24,579 bases of DNA from JBBQKI01 sp038326725. GTDB taxonomy: Bacteria; Bacteroidota; Bacteroidia; Flavobacteriales; Flavobacteriaceae. The notes beneath the pieces are model-generated. The model worked only from the letters and a program-made list of their open reading frames with translations. It ran no database searches and was not told the origin of the DNA. The DNA is taken from NCBI GenBank assembly GCA_038326725.1, contig JBBQKI010000032.1:1-24579 (forward strand), given 5' to 3'. Below are positions 14,126 to 22,343 of the stretch, piece after piece. The position numbers and the translations under genes are program-made. Each line of letters starts with the position of its first letter. Position 1 is the first letter of the stretch.

Positions 14126-14857
14126 TCATGAATTCCAGATTTCCCAAGATTTTTCCGCTTGGTTTTTAAGCATTTCCAATCCGTTGGCAGTGCTTGTGCC
14201 ATTAGCTTTTCCAAGTTTTAAAAATTTGGTTTCCAATGGGTTATATATTAAATCTAAAAGAAAATGATTTGAATTCAAATATTTATAAGGTATATCGGGA
14301 AAGGCTACAATGTTAGGGAAAGTGCCCAACGGGGTGCAATTAATTATTAAAAAGTGGGATTTGATTATTTCTCTTGAAAGGTTTTGATAGGTCAATTCGC
14401 CTAAATTTTCATCTCGCGAAACAGTTTTAAATTCAAATCCTTTCATTTTCAGCACAAATTGAATGGCTTTTGAAGCGCCGCCGGTTCCCAAAATTAAAGC
14501 CGTTTTTCTCTCTAATGGTAGCAAGGTCTCCAACACTTTTTCAAATCCGAAATGGTCTGTATTAAAACCACTTAATTTTCCGTCGGTGCCAATTTTAATA
14601 GTATTAACCGCGCCTATTTCTTCTGCATCTTGGCTGAGCCAATCGAGATAGGGAATTATCTTTTCCTTAAAAGGAATAGTAACATTGAGGCCTTTTAGTG
14701 TTTTATGTTTTAAAATAATTTCAGGGAATTGCCCGATATTTTGAAGGTCAAAATTCTCATAGGAAGCAGGGATATTTTCCCTTTCAAATTTTTCAGAAAA
14801 ATATTTTTTTGAAAAAGAATACCCAATGTTTTTCCCAATCAATCCATATTTAGGCAT
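14126..14857 (-). CDS. aroE: Shikimate dehydrogenase
   Basis: Reduces 3-dehydroshikimate to shikimate with NADPH in the aromatic amino acid pathway. The 243 residues are short for the family (about 270 in E. coli), but all key sites are present: GYSFSKKYF (12-20) for substrate binding, NVTIPFK with catalytic K64, AVNTI (83-87), NTD with D101, the dinucleotide loop GTGGAS (124-129), and NCTPLG (173-178). ATG at 14857 is chosen because the fold starts at PKYGLIGKNIGYS. An open frame extends further upstream only through the DUF368 gene. The start overlaps the DUF368 stop by eight bases, suggesting translational coupling. Confidence 0.95.
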   Translation of the reverse strand: MPKYGLIGKNIGYSFSKKYFSEKFERENIPASYENFDLQNIGQFPEIILKHKTLKGLNVTIPFKEKIIPYLDWLSQDAEEIGAVNTIKIGTDGKLSGFNTDHFGFEKVLETLLPLERKTALILGTGGASKAIQFVLKMKGFEFKTVSRDENLGELTYQNLSREIIKSHFLIINCTPLGTFPNIVAFPDIPYKYLNSNHFLLDLIYNPLETKFLKLGKANGTSTANGLEMLKNQAEKSWEIWNS

Positions 14858-15872
14858 CTCGGGTAATTTTAAGTTTGTGGTACCAATCCAAGCTGAGCAC
14901 GATAACAATCCCTAAAAGGATGAATAAAATTGCAGTAATGGTTTCTGCTGAAAATTCCGAAGGCCAATAACGGTCATAATCGATGACAATTACTCTTCCG
15001 GCCTTATCCAACATATTTTCACCGGATGCGGTTTCTTGTAAAACCGCATTTTTCCAAGGCCAAACCACTCCCAATGAACCGGCTATAAAACCTATAATTA
15101 CGGCAAATGTTTCCTTTTTAAACCGTTTAAGCACATATGCCAAAATGTGGGAAAGCGACACCAACCCGACCAATGAACCCAGTGAAAATACCAAGAGCAC
15201 TTGTAGCAATTCAATACGTCCGGGGTCAACAGCCCAACTTAAATCGCCTTGAAATAAATCGATAATAGTATCAAAAAGGGCATTTACGGCATCTACCAAA
15301 AGCAAAACGTAATTCCCGAAAAGTATTAAAATAAAAGAGCCGGAAAGTCCCGGGAGTGTCATTCCGGAAACTCCGATAATGCCGCATAAAAAAACAAAAA
15401 GAAGGTTGCTATTTTCTTTGGCGGGTTCCAAAAAACTTATGCTTACGCCAACAATGATACTCCCTATCAAAAAGGCGAGGTGGCGTTTGTTCCATTTCCC
15501 ATAATCCTTGAAAATATAATAAATAGAACCTACGATCATCCCGAAGAACGTGCTCCAAACGTAAAGTTCATAATTTACAATAAGGTAATCCAAAATCTTG
15601 GAAATGCTGAAATAGCTAATAATCATCCCTAAAAAAAGAAGCGTCAGGAATTCTCCGTTTACATATTGGTAAAAACTTTTGAACCTTCCATTTAATATCA
15701 GGGCAAAGGCTTTCCGATTTATTTTTTGGAGGGAATAAATAAATTCTTCATAAAACCCGCCCACAAAAGCCACAACCCCGCCCGATACGCCCGGTACTTT
15801 ATTAGCCGCGCCCATGATAAGCCCTTTAAGGACGAGCCAAAATTTATCTGCAGCGGAGCGGGGTGCGTACAT
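14850..15872 (-). CDS. DUF368 membrane protein, polyprenyl-phosphate transporter (PopT family)
   Basis: 340 residues with about eight to nine hydrophobic membrane segments. The two family signatures occur as inverted-repeat partners: GAANKVPGVSGG near residue 21 and GVSGMTLPGLSGS in the middle. DUF368 proteins have been shown to move undecaprenyl phosphate back across the inner membrane so the carrier can be reused for peptidoglycan and surface glycans; assignment here rests on the family. The C-terminus ends in a short basic tail just after the last membrane segment. ATG at 15872. It overlaps aroE by eight bases and follows the TPR gene on the same strand after a 155-base gap. Confidence 0.88.
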   Translation of the reverse strand: MYAPRSAADKFWLVLKGLIMGAANKVPGVSGGVVAFVGGFYEEFIYSLQKINRKAFALILNGRFKSFYQYVNGEFLTLLFLGMIISYFSISKILDYLIVNYELYVWSTFFGMIVGSIYYIFKDYGKWNKRHLAFLIGSIIVGVSISFLEPAKENSNLLFVFLCGIIGVSGMTLPGLSGSFILILFGNYVLLLVDAVNALFDTIIDLFQGDLSWAVDPGRIELLQVLLVFSLGSLVGLVSLSHILAYVLKRFKKETFAVIIGFIAGSLGVVWPWKNAVLQETASGENMLDKAGRVIVIDYDRYWPSEFSAETITAILFILLGIVIVLSLDWYHKLKITRDA

Positions 15873-15944
15873 TTATTTTCCGGGATTAATAAAGGGAGTA
15901 AGGGTAAAAAAAATGAATTTAAGAAAAATCGAGTATATTATGAA

Positions 15945-15960
15945 AAGTCTTTCAAGACTT
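15945..15960 (-). terminator. Possible weak hairpin after the TPR gene
   Basis: AAGTCT and AGACTT flank a four-base TTCA loop (16-base near-perfect palindrome) between the TPR gene and the DUF368 gene. On the minus strand it is followed only by TTCA, so the T-tract is poor. It could instead be a regulatory dyad. The rest of this 155-base gap is AT-rich without a clear -7 box. Confidence 0.3.
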
Positions 15961-16027
15961 AAAACATCGATTTTTAAATAATAATGGAAAGGCATTTAAG
16001 GTTGTTTAAGCCCTAAAATTACACAAA

Positions 16028-17428
16028 TTAAAAAGAAGGGTTTTTATGCTTTTCAATAATTTCTTTTACCGTTTTCATTTCAAAAACCGTAGGGAACAAT
16101 TCTTCAATAATCATAATATATTCGGGCTCCAATTTTAAAGCATTCTTTAAATGGAATTCCCCTTTTTCATTTTCATTCAAAAAATAATAAACCCCAGCAA
16201 GCCGGTATTCGATTTCGGCCATTTCGGGATAAAATTCCATAGCTTGTGTAAAATTGTTGACCGCTGCATCATATTCCCCCAAATGGATTAAAATATCGCC
16301 ACGCGTAAGCCAAGATTCCAATTCATAATTGCCAAGTTCTAAAGCTTTCCTGTATCCAACCTCCGCTTCTTCAAACAGGTTCAAACGATTGTTGATTTTT
16401 GCATACCGTTTCCAGTAATGCACGTTTTCGGAATCAATGTTAATAGCTTTGTCTATGTAATAAAGGGCTTTTTGATAATCTTTGTTTTTGTAATGAAAAT
16501 CGGTAATTGCAATCCAGCCTTTGTCTAGCAAAGAATCTTCTTCAACACATTTGGTGAAGAACTGAAGCGCCATTTCATTATTTTTCAATTTTTCATAACA
16601 CTTACCAATTCTTAATAGTGCAAAAGAAGTGGGATCTTCAAGCCCAAGAGTGATGGAATAGCTTTCAATAGCCTCCGGGTATTTTTTCAAGCGTTCCAGC
16701 ACTTTGCCCTTTTCGAGGTATGCGCCAATGAAACTGTCGTCACTTATGATAGCAAAATCAAAAGCGGCCAAGGCTTTTTTATACTCTTTTAATTCATAAT
16801 ATTGTTTCCCCACTTGGTGCCAAGCCACTTCACAATAGGGATTTTTGTTAAGGAAATCGTTCAAATAATCAATGGCTTCTTCATATTGGTCCAAATATTC
16901 GAAGCAATAAATGACGTTGTAAAGTGCAGAATGATCCTCTTCATCTTCTTCAAGGCATTTTATGAAATATGTTTTCGCATTTTCATAATCCTCCATAAAA
17001 AGGTATTCCATTCCGAGTAAAGAAAACACATCGGCCTCGTCATCGGTTATTTCCAAAGCTTGTTCCAAAAGTTGGATGGCTTCTTTATGCTTATCGCGAC
17101 GCGAAAAAATATTTGCTTTTTGAATATAGATTTCTTCGTTGGACTGTTCCAGCAAATACAGTTTGTCCAAAAGCTCCTCTGCGTTATCAAGTTGATTTTC
17201 GAAAATGTACATTTCAACTTGGTACAATTTCAGGTTTGTGGAAGTAGGGTGTTGCTCAAGGCCAAGTTTGGTGGCTTTCTTAGCAAGCGAAATCTTGCCG
17301 TTTTCCAAATAATAATGTACAATATCCTCGAACTCCTCAGAGTCGAAAAAAAGCACGCTATTTGTTTTCAGCATCGATTCGAAGCGGGAAAGTGAGAAGT
17401 TGTTATGCTCGTTTGGGCTTAATTGCAT
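16028..17428 (-). CDS. Tetratricopeptide repeat protein
   Basis: 466 residues, almost entirely TPR helical repeats (about 11-12), for example AIQLLEQALEITDDEADVF, ALYNVIYCFEYLDQYEEAI and AALNYEL-type A/Y/G spacing throughout. It is strongly acidic. It has no signal peptide or membrane segment, so it is likely a cytoplasmic protein-protein scaffold. The partner cannot be told. ATG at 17428 is preferred to the in-frame TTG at 17434. A good -33/-7 pair lies just upstream, with a 21-base dyad above the -33. Confidence 0.88.
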   Translation of the reverse strand: MQLSPNEHNNFSLSRFESMLKTNSVLFFDSEEFEDIVHYYLENGKISLAKKATKLGLEQHPTSTNLKLYQVEMYIFENQLDNAEELLDKLYLLEQSNEEIYIQKANIFSRRDKHKEAIQLLEQALEITDDEADVFSLLGMEYLFMEDYENAKTYFIKCLEEDEEDHSALYNVIYCFEYLDQYEEAIDYLNDFLNKNPYCEVAWHQVGKQYYELKEYKKALAAFDFAIISDDSFIGAYLEKGKVLERLKKYPEAIESYSITLGLEDPTSFALLRIGKCYEKLKNNEMALQFFTKCVEEDSLLDKGWIAITDFHYKNKDYQKALYYIDKAINIDSENVHYWKRYAKINNRLNLFEEAEVGYRKALELGNYELESWLTRGDILIHLGEYDAAVNNFTQAMEFYPEMAEIEYRLAGVYYFLNENEKGEFHLKNALKLEPEYIMIIEELFPTVFEMKTVKEIIEKHKNPSF

Positions 17429-17459
17429 ACGCAAGATTTAACGGTTGCTTCTATAAATT

Positions 17460-17490
17460 TAAAGATAATAATGATAATAAGAGTTCAAAA
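17460..17490 (-). promoter_or_regulatory. Promoter of the TPR gene
   Basis: On the minus strand TTTTG (17486-17490) and TATCTTTA (17460-17467, one mismatch from TAnnTTTG) are 18 bases apart. RNA would start near 17453, about 25 bases before the ATG at 17428. Confidence 0.5.
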
Positions 17491-17504
17491 GTTATGCCCT
17501 TATT

Positions 17505-17525
17505 GTTGTTAACGTAGTTATCAAC
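17505..17525. promoter_or_regulatory. 21-base dyad, possible operator
   Basis: Arms GTTGTTAAC and GTTATCAAC flank three bases and are complementary except for one central T:T mismatch per arm. The dyad centre lies about 62 bases upstream of the predicted TPR transcription start, a position used by activators. TTATCAACA (17518-17526) is also one base from the E. coli DnaA box, but it stands alone. Confidence 0.4.
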
Positions 17526-17574
17526 ACGACGAAGGTTGGTTAATTGAATGATTATTAGAAGAATAGTTTTGTTT

Positions 17575-18750
17575 TTATAGAATTTCATCCAACACTTCGG
17601 ACAGAATGGCACATCCATTTTCGATTTCCTCGTGGGTAATGGTTAGTGGTGGCGTTATCCGGATAGCTTTGGGTTCAAACAATAACCAAAATAAAATCAA
17701 TCCTCTTTCTTTACATTTTAAAATAACCTTCGTTGCGGTTTCGGCATCCTTCATCATCGCGGCCAGCATCAATCCCTTCCCTCTAACTTCAACGATTTTC
17801 GAGTGTTTCAATAATTTCCTGAAAAGTTTTTCCTTTTCAAGTGTTTGATCAATTAAATCGGTTTCTATCAATTCCCGAAGTGTGGCCAAAGCCGCTGCCG
17901 CAATCACGGGGTTTCCACCAAAAGTAGTGATATGCCCCAATTTAGGGTTGTCTTGAAAGAGAGCCATCAATTCGTGCGAAGCCGTGAAAGCCCCAATCGG
18001 CAAACCCCCGCCCATTCCTTTTCCCATAACTAAAATATCCGGCTGCATATCATAATGCTGAAACCCAAACAGTTTCCCGGTTCGCCCGAAGCCGGGCTGT
18101 ATTTCATCCAAAATTAGCAGTACGCCCATTTCGGTGCAGTGCTGTTTTACTTTTTTTAAATAACCCTTTTCGGGCAAAATAAATCCCGCCCCGCCTTGTA
18201 TTGTTTCCAAAATAACCGCTGCCGTTTTTTGGGTAATTTTCAGTAAATCCTCTTTATTGTTGAAAGTTATTGGGAGGCAATCCGGCAGTAACGGTTGAAA
18301 TACGGTTTTCCGTTCTTCAAACCCCATCACGCTCATCGCGCCCAAAGTACTGCCGTGATAAGCATTGTGGGCATACAAAATTTCAGTCCGCCCCGTGGCT
18401 CGTCGGGCAAGTTTTAACGCGCCTTCAATGGCCTCGGTACCGCTGTTTACTAAATACGTGGTATTTAGGGATACGGGCAAGTTCTCTGCCAGTAATTTTG
18501 AAAGTTCCACCGCGGGCCGTTGGATATATTCGCCATAAACCATGACGTGCATATATTTTTCCGCTTGTTCCTTTATTGCGTTTACAATGCGGGGGTGCGA
18601 ATGGCCCAGTGTACAAGCCGAAACCCCAGCCACGAAGTCTAAGTGTTTTTTTCCCGAAGTATCGTAAATATAGCTTCCTTCGGCATGTGAAATTTCCAAC
18701 GCCAACGGGTGGGGCGTTGTTTGTGCTTGATATTTCAGGAAATCGTTCAC
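17575..18750 (-). CDS. Class III PLP-dependent aminotransferase
   Basis: 391 residues of the acetylornithine/ornithine-type aminotransferase class (fold type I), moving an amino group to 2-oxoglutarate with pyridoxal phosphate. Visible are the phosphate-binding SGTEAIE (103-109), YHGST (131-135), LDEIQPGFGRTG with PLP-nitrogen D215 (214-225), the Schiff-base lysine K244 in MGKGMGGG, and TTFGGNP (275-281). The exact substrate cannot be read; ArgD-like enzymes can also act on succinyl-diaminopimelate, relevant because DapD is nearby. The start is GTG at 18750, overlapping the upstream OstA-like stop as GTGA. The conserved N-terminus NDFLKYQAQTTPHPL supports that start. Confidence 0.9.
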   Translation of the reverse strand: MNDFLKYQAQTTPHPLALEISHAEGSYIYDTSGKKHLDFVAGVSACTLGHSHPRIVNAIKEQAEKYMHVMVYGEYIQRPAVELSKLLAENLPVSLNTTYLVNSGTEAIEGALKLARRATGRTEILYAHNAYHGSTLGAMSVMGFEERKTVFQPLLPDCLPITFNNKEDLLKITQKTAAVILETIQGGAGFILPEKGYLKKVKQHCTEMGVLLILDEIQPGFGRTGKLFGFQHYDMQPDILVMGKGMGGGLPIGAFTASHELMALFQDNPKLGHITTFGGNPVIAAAALATLRELIETDLIDQTLEKEKLFRKLLKHSKIVEVRGKGLMLAAMMKDAETATKVILKCKERGLILFWLLFEPKAIRITPPLTITHEEIENGCAILSEVLDEIL

Positions 18751-20549
18751 TCGGGATTTTCCGTTTCCACGGCGGTGTTTTGTTGGGGAATGCTATCGTT
18801 TTCCTTCACAGAGTTTATTTCTTCCAATTCCGATTCCCTTGTTTCGGGCTTAGGATCATCAGGATTATTCTGCAGGTCTTTGGGCAAAAGCTTCGATGCT
18901 TCGGGAATTTCCATTTCATCTTCCGGAATATCATCAAAAAATTCGCCTTCGTCTTTCGGGAGGGGTATTCCCGTAATTTTTGGCAAAATCGGTTTTGGTT
19001 TACCCTTGAACAGGTCTTCAACCTTTAAAAGCCTTTCTTCGCCACGCCATTCAAAACCGGGCAGTATCCGCGCGTTTTCAGGCAATTTTGAAGGGGGGTA
19101 AACTTCGCCCGGCACTTGCTTTATAAACCGTATCCCGGTAACTTCCTCGTTTTCCAAATACATTTGAATGGAGCTTGAAACCGTTTTATTTATGCCCACC
19201 AATTTATCTTCTTCGTTCCTTGAAAAAAAAATTACTTGTGCATTTTTATTGATGTTCACCGTGTCCAATTGATTGTTTGTAAATAGCCCGATAAGCCTTT
19301 CGCCCTTCACTTGATTATAACCAGCACTGTCCCGTTGTATCAAAAATGCGTTGTTGAAAACCTTCAGCGTATCCAATTCTTCGGTAATGGTGTTGGAAAG
19401 AATATGAATGGTATCACCCGTCATTTGGTTGAGGCCGGACCACAGCACGGGTTTGCGTAATAATTTGGTGATGCCCGTTTTTTGATGGAGAAAAATGGAG
19501 TCGCATTTGCCGCTGGTGGGTTCTTCGCCGGGAAGGCCAAGCTTAAACATTCGTGCCCTGTAAAATCCTTTTACGATACGATTTTCCGGTTTTCCGGTAA
19601 CCCTTAATGTATCGGCATGAACATAAATGGAATCATTGTCGCGAAGGGTTATGGCCACCGCGCGCTTAGTGATGAAAACAGAATCCATTGCCTTGAAAAC
19701 TTCGGCATAATGGCCACGGATAACGCTTTTGTTCACCGTATCCAAAACCCTGATATTATTGGTGGCCGATGCAAAGTCCTTGTTGCGGTCAAAATAGATA
19801 CTATCGCCGTAAAGTGTCCTGGTTTCGTAATCTATCTTTGAATTTTTCACGAAATAGCCCGTATCGCCACGAGTGTCATAATATCCCCTTTCGCAATAAA
19901 CAGTGCTGGTTTCACTAACAATGGTGGAAGGCCCGTATAAATATGCCGCCCCGGTTTCTGAAAAGAAATCAAGTTGGTTGCTGTTTACTGTATATTTTGG
20001 ATTTGTAATTACCACATTGGAAAGGAACTGATACTTTTTGGTTTCCGCAAAATAGCGTCCGCTACGGCTGGTAAGTGTGCTGGCTGAATCTCGTACCGTG
20101 CCCCCGGTTCGATAAAAGGCTTGTTGTTTTATACGGTCAAAATAAAGGCTATCTGTGCTTAAAGTGGTTTTTGGTTCGGTCAAAACCACATTCCCACTTG
20201 CAAAAGCGAATTGGGTGTTTCCGTTATATTCCGCATAATTGCTATTCATTGTAACGGTATCCGCTTGCGAAATCCGAACATCTCCATACGCCTTTACAAA
20301 ATTATCCTTTAAATAAACAAACGCTTGGTCGCACCACATTTCCACCCCTTCATGAACAATATAAACTTGACCGGTCTCGTCCTTGGTATAAATTGCAGCA
20401 TCGGGGAATTCCGGCCGAAGTTCAAGATAGCCGGATTGAATATCCACTTGCTGTTTTTCCTGTGCGGAAAGTTTTGTTCCGAAGAAAAAAATGCAGCTAA
20501 ATAATAATATGGATTTTGATATTTTCAAATAAGGGTTGTTTAAAAACAT
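18747..20549 (-). CDS. OstA-like (LptA-type) exported LPS transport protein
   Basis: 600 residues. A signal peptide is visible at 1-30: basic start, hydrophobic stretch ILLFSCIFFFG, then LSA before QEK. The beta-jellyroll OstA/LptA repeats follow from about 35, with many units of the type Y.D....A...G.V.(I/V) such as FVKAYGDVRI, FAFASGNVVL and TLYGDSIYFD. LptA-like proteins bridge LPS across the periplasm. The length is much greater than E. coli LptA, as in Bacteroidota OstA-like proteins. The last 100 residues are Pro/Glu-rich and probably disordered. ATG at 20549 is preferred over TTG at 20567. It sits 25 bases after purA and overlaps the aminotransferase by four bases. Confidence 0.87.
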   Translation of the reverse strand: MFLNNPYLKISKSILLFSCIFFFGTKLSAQEKQQVDIQSGYLELRPEFPDAAIYTKDETGQVYIVHEGVEMWCDQAFVYLKDNFVKAYGDVRISQADTVTMNSNYAEYNGNTQFAFASGNVVLTEPKTTLSTDSLYFDRIKQQAFYRTGGTVRDSASTLTSRSGRYFAETKKYQFLSNVVITNPKYTVNSNQLDFFSETGAAYLYGPSTIVSETSTVYCERGYYDTRGDTGYFVKNSKIDYETRTLYGDSIYFDRNKDFASATNNIRVLDTVNKSVIRGHYAEVFKAMDSVFITKRAVAITLRDNDSIYVHADTLRVTGKPENRIVKGFYRARMFKLGLPGEEPTSGKCDSIFLHQKTGITKLLRKPVLWSGLNQMTGDTIHILSNTITEELDTLKVFNNAFLIQRDSAGYNQVKGERLIGLFTNNQLDTVNINKNAQVIFFSRNEEDKLVGINKTVSSSIQMYLENEEVTGIRFIKQVPGEVYPPSKLPENARILPGFEWRGEERLLKVEDLFKGKPKPILPKITGIPLPKDEGEFFDDIPEDEMEIPEASKLLPKDLQNNPDDPKPETRESELEEINSVKENDSIPQQNTAVETENPE

Positions 20550-20574
20550 AAACGAAAATACCAACAAAAAAATA

Positions 20575-21846
20575 TCAACGGTGAATGGTTTGCTTCCTAT
20601 CGGGTCCCACCGAAACTATTTTGATGGGCACTTCCAACTCTTTTTCCAAAAATTGAACATAGTCAATCAGGGCTTTTGGAAGTTGCGAAGCCTCGGTCAT
20701 TTGGGTGAGGTCTTCATTCCAGCCTTTCATTTCGGTATAAATAGGGCTTACGTTTTCTTCTTCGATATTATATGGAAAATGTTCAATGGTTTTTCCTTTA
20801 TAATTATATGCAGTACAAATTTTAAGGGTTTCAAACCCGCTCAAAACGTCGCCTTTCATCATGATCAACTGCGTAACGCCGTTAACTTGCACGGCATATT
20901 TTAATGCTACTAGATCCAACCAACCGCATCGCCTTGGGCGACCGGTAGTGGCGCCGAATTCTTTTCCCACACGGCCCATAGTTTCGCCATCCTCGTCAAA
21001 AAGTTCGGTAGGGAAGGGGCCACTCCCAACGCGGGTAGTGTATGCCTTGAAAATCCCGAACACTTTGTCTATTTTACCCGGCGCAATCCCCAATCCCGTG
21101 CAAGCTCCGGCAGCGGTGGTATTAGATGAGGTTACAAAAGGATAGGTGCCAAAATCAATATCCAAAAGGGAGCCTTGTGCGCCTTCAGCCAAAATGGTTT
21201 TTCCTGCTTTTTGAGCCAAATGCAAATATTCTTCACTATCAATAAAAGTAAGGGTTTTCAATACTTCAACTGCATCAAAGAAAACAGTTTCCAATTCGGA
21301 AAGGTTATAGGGAAGGTTTACTTTATAAAATTCAATCATCGACTCGTGCTTGTCCGCCAAAGCACGATATTTTTCTTGCCAGTTGTTCATTTCCAAATCC
21401 CCAACCCGAATACCGTTTCGCCCGGTTTTGTCCATGTAGGTGGGTCCAATTCCTTTTAAGGTTGAACCGATTTTTTCCACTCCTTTTGAAAGTTCGCTGG
21501 CTGCATCCAACAATCGATGGGTGGGTAAAATAAGATGTGCTTTTCGGGAAATAAAAAGGACTTTTTTATAATCTATATTGAATTTTGCAAGATTTTCCAG
21601 TTCCCTTTTAAGGGTAACGGGATCTATTACAACCCCGTTGCCCACAACATTTATGGCATCTTTATGAAAAATTCCGCTGGGGATAGTATGCAAAACATGC
21701 TTGTGGCCATCAAATTCCAAGGTGTGCCCGGCGTTGGGGCCGCCCTGAAAACGTGCAATAATGTTATAGTTTTGGGTTAGCACGTCAACAATTTTTCCTT
21801 TGCCTTCGTCCCCCCATTGCAATCCAAGTAGTAGGTCTACTGCCAT
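20575..21846 (-). CDS. purA: Adenylosuccinate synthetase
   Basis: Joins IMP and aspartate with GTP in AMP synthesis. 423 residues is the usual length. The phosphate loop GLQWGDEGKGK (residues 8-18) with catalytic D13, GGPNAGHT with H41, the IMP-binding GIGPTYMDK, and ATTGRPRRCGWLDLV near 300 are intact. The C-terminal guanine-site residues VGPDRK (residues 415-420) are present. It starts six bases after fur and is followed by the OstA-like gene, so it lies inside a compact operon. In other bacteria (p)ppGpp inhibits this enzyme, and the (p)ppGpp synthetase gene is two genes upstream. Confidence 0.97.
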   Translation of the reverse strand: MAVDLLLGLQWGDEGKGKIVDVLTQNYNIIARFQGGPNAGHTLEFDGHKHVLHTIPSGIFHKDAINVVGNGVVIDPVTLKRELENLAKFNIDYKKVLFISRKAHLILPTHRLLDAASELSKGVEKIGSTLKGIGPTYMDKTGRNGIRVGDLEMNNWQEKYRALADKHESMIEFYKVNLPYNLSELETVFFDAVEVLKTLTFIDSEEYLHLAQKAGKTILAEGAQGSLLDIDFGTYPFVTSSNTTAAGACTGLGIAPGKIDKVFGIFKAYTTRVGSGPFPTELFDEDGETMGRVGKEFGATTGRPRRCGWLDLVALKYAVQVNGVTQLIMMKGDVLSGFETLKICTAYNYKGKTIEHFPYNIEEENVSPIYTEMKGWNEDLTQMTEASQLPKALIDYVQFLEKELEVPIKIVSVGPDRKQTIHR

Positions 21847-21852
21847 AATTTA

Positions 21853-22320
21853 TTAAAAATTTTCACTGATTTTATCCGAAGTTTTTTTGTTTCCGTAGAA
21901 ATAGAGGGAGTGTTTTGTGATTTCGATATCAAAAACCTCTTCAATTGTTTTTTTGATGGTTTGGATGCGCGGGTCGCAAAACTCGATCACTTCACCATTG
22001 GAAAGGATGATATGGTCGTGTTGCCTGTCAAAATAGGATTTTTCGTAATGCGCTTGGTTTTGACCGAACTGGTGCTTGCGGACGAGCCCGCAATCAAGTA
22101 AAAGTTCAATGGTGTTGTACAAAGTAGCGCGGCTAACGCGATAGTTTTTATCCTTCATGTTAGTGTACAACGATTCAATGTCGAAATGGACATCGTGGTC
22201 ATAAATTTCTTGAAGTATGGCGTAGCGTTCCGGGGTTTTACGGTGTCCATTTTCTTCCAAAAACCCCGTAAAAACATTCTTTACGACAGCCTGATTATTT
22301 ATGTTTGTTTTTGAACTCAT
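21853..22320 (-). CDS. Fur-family transcriptional regulator
   Basis: 155 residues with the Fur winged helix (HRKTPERYAILQEIYD to RVSRATLYNTIELLLDCGLVRK, about 26-82) and a dimerisation/metal domain containing HDH (101-103) and ITKHSLYFYG. The CxxC structural-zinc pair found in E. coli Fur is replaced by LSNG (106-109). Only C115 remains nearby, and no second cysteine pair follows. It probably controls metal or oxidative-stress genes, but whether it is Fur, Zur or PerR-like cannot be decided. A TAnnTTTG box ends ten bases before its ATG. It lies 23 bases after the RSH gene and six before purA. Confidence 0.9.
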   Translation of the reverse strand: MSSKTNINNQAVVKNVFTGFLEENGHRKTPERYAILQEIYDHDVHFDIESLYTNMKDKNYRVSRATLYNTIELLLDCGLVRKHQFGQNQAHYEKSYFDRQHDHIILSNGEVIEFCDPRIQTIKKTIEEVFDIEITKHSLYFYGNKKTSDKISENF

Positions 22321-22330
22321 AACAAAGGCA

Positions 22331-22338
22331 CAAAGGTA
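22331..22338 (-). promoter_or_regulatory. -7 promoter box of the fur-purA operon
   Basis: The minus strand reads TACCTTTG, a full TAnnTTTG match, ten bases before the fur ATG at 22320, so the leader would be only a few bases long. It lies in the 23-base RSH-fur gap. No -33 TTG is visible upstream at normal spacing, so an activator or read-through from RSH may contribute. Confidence 0.42.
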
Positions 22339-22343
22339 CTCAA

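Noticed and set aside
14858..14908. Upstream start for aroE giving 17 extra residues
   Set aside because: The extension is only the DUF368 coding sequence read in another frame; the conserved AroE N-terminus begins at the ATG at 14857.
17518..17526. DnaA-box-like TTATCAACA suggesting an origin
   Set aside because: A single near-match without a cluster of boxes, an AT-rich unwinding tract or a dnaA gene nearby is not enough.
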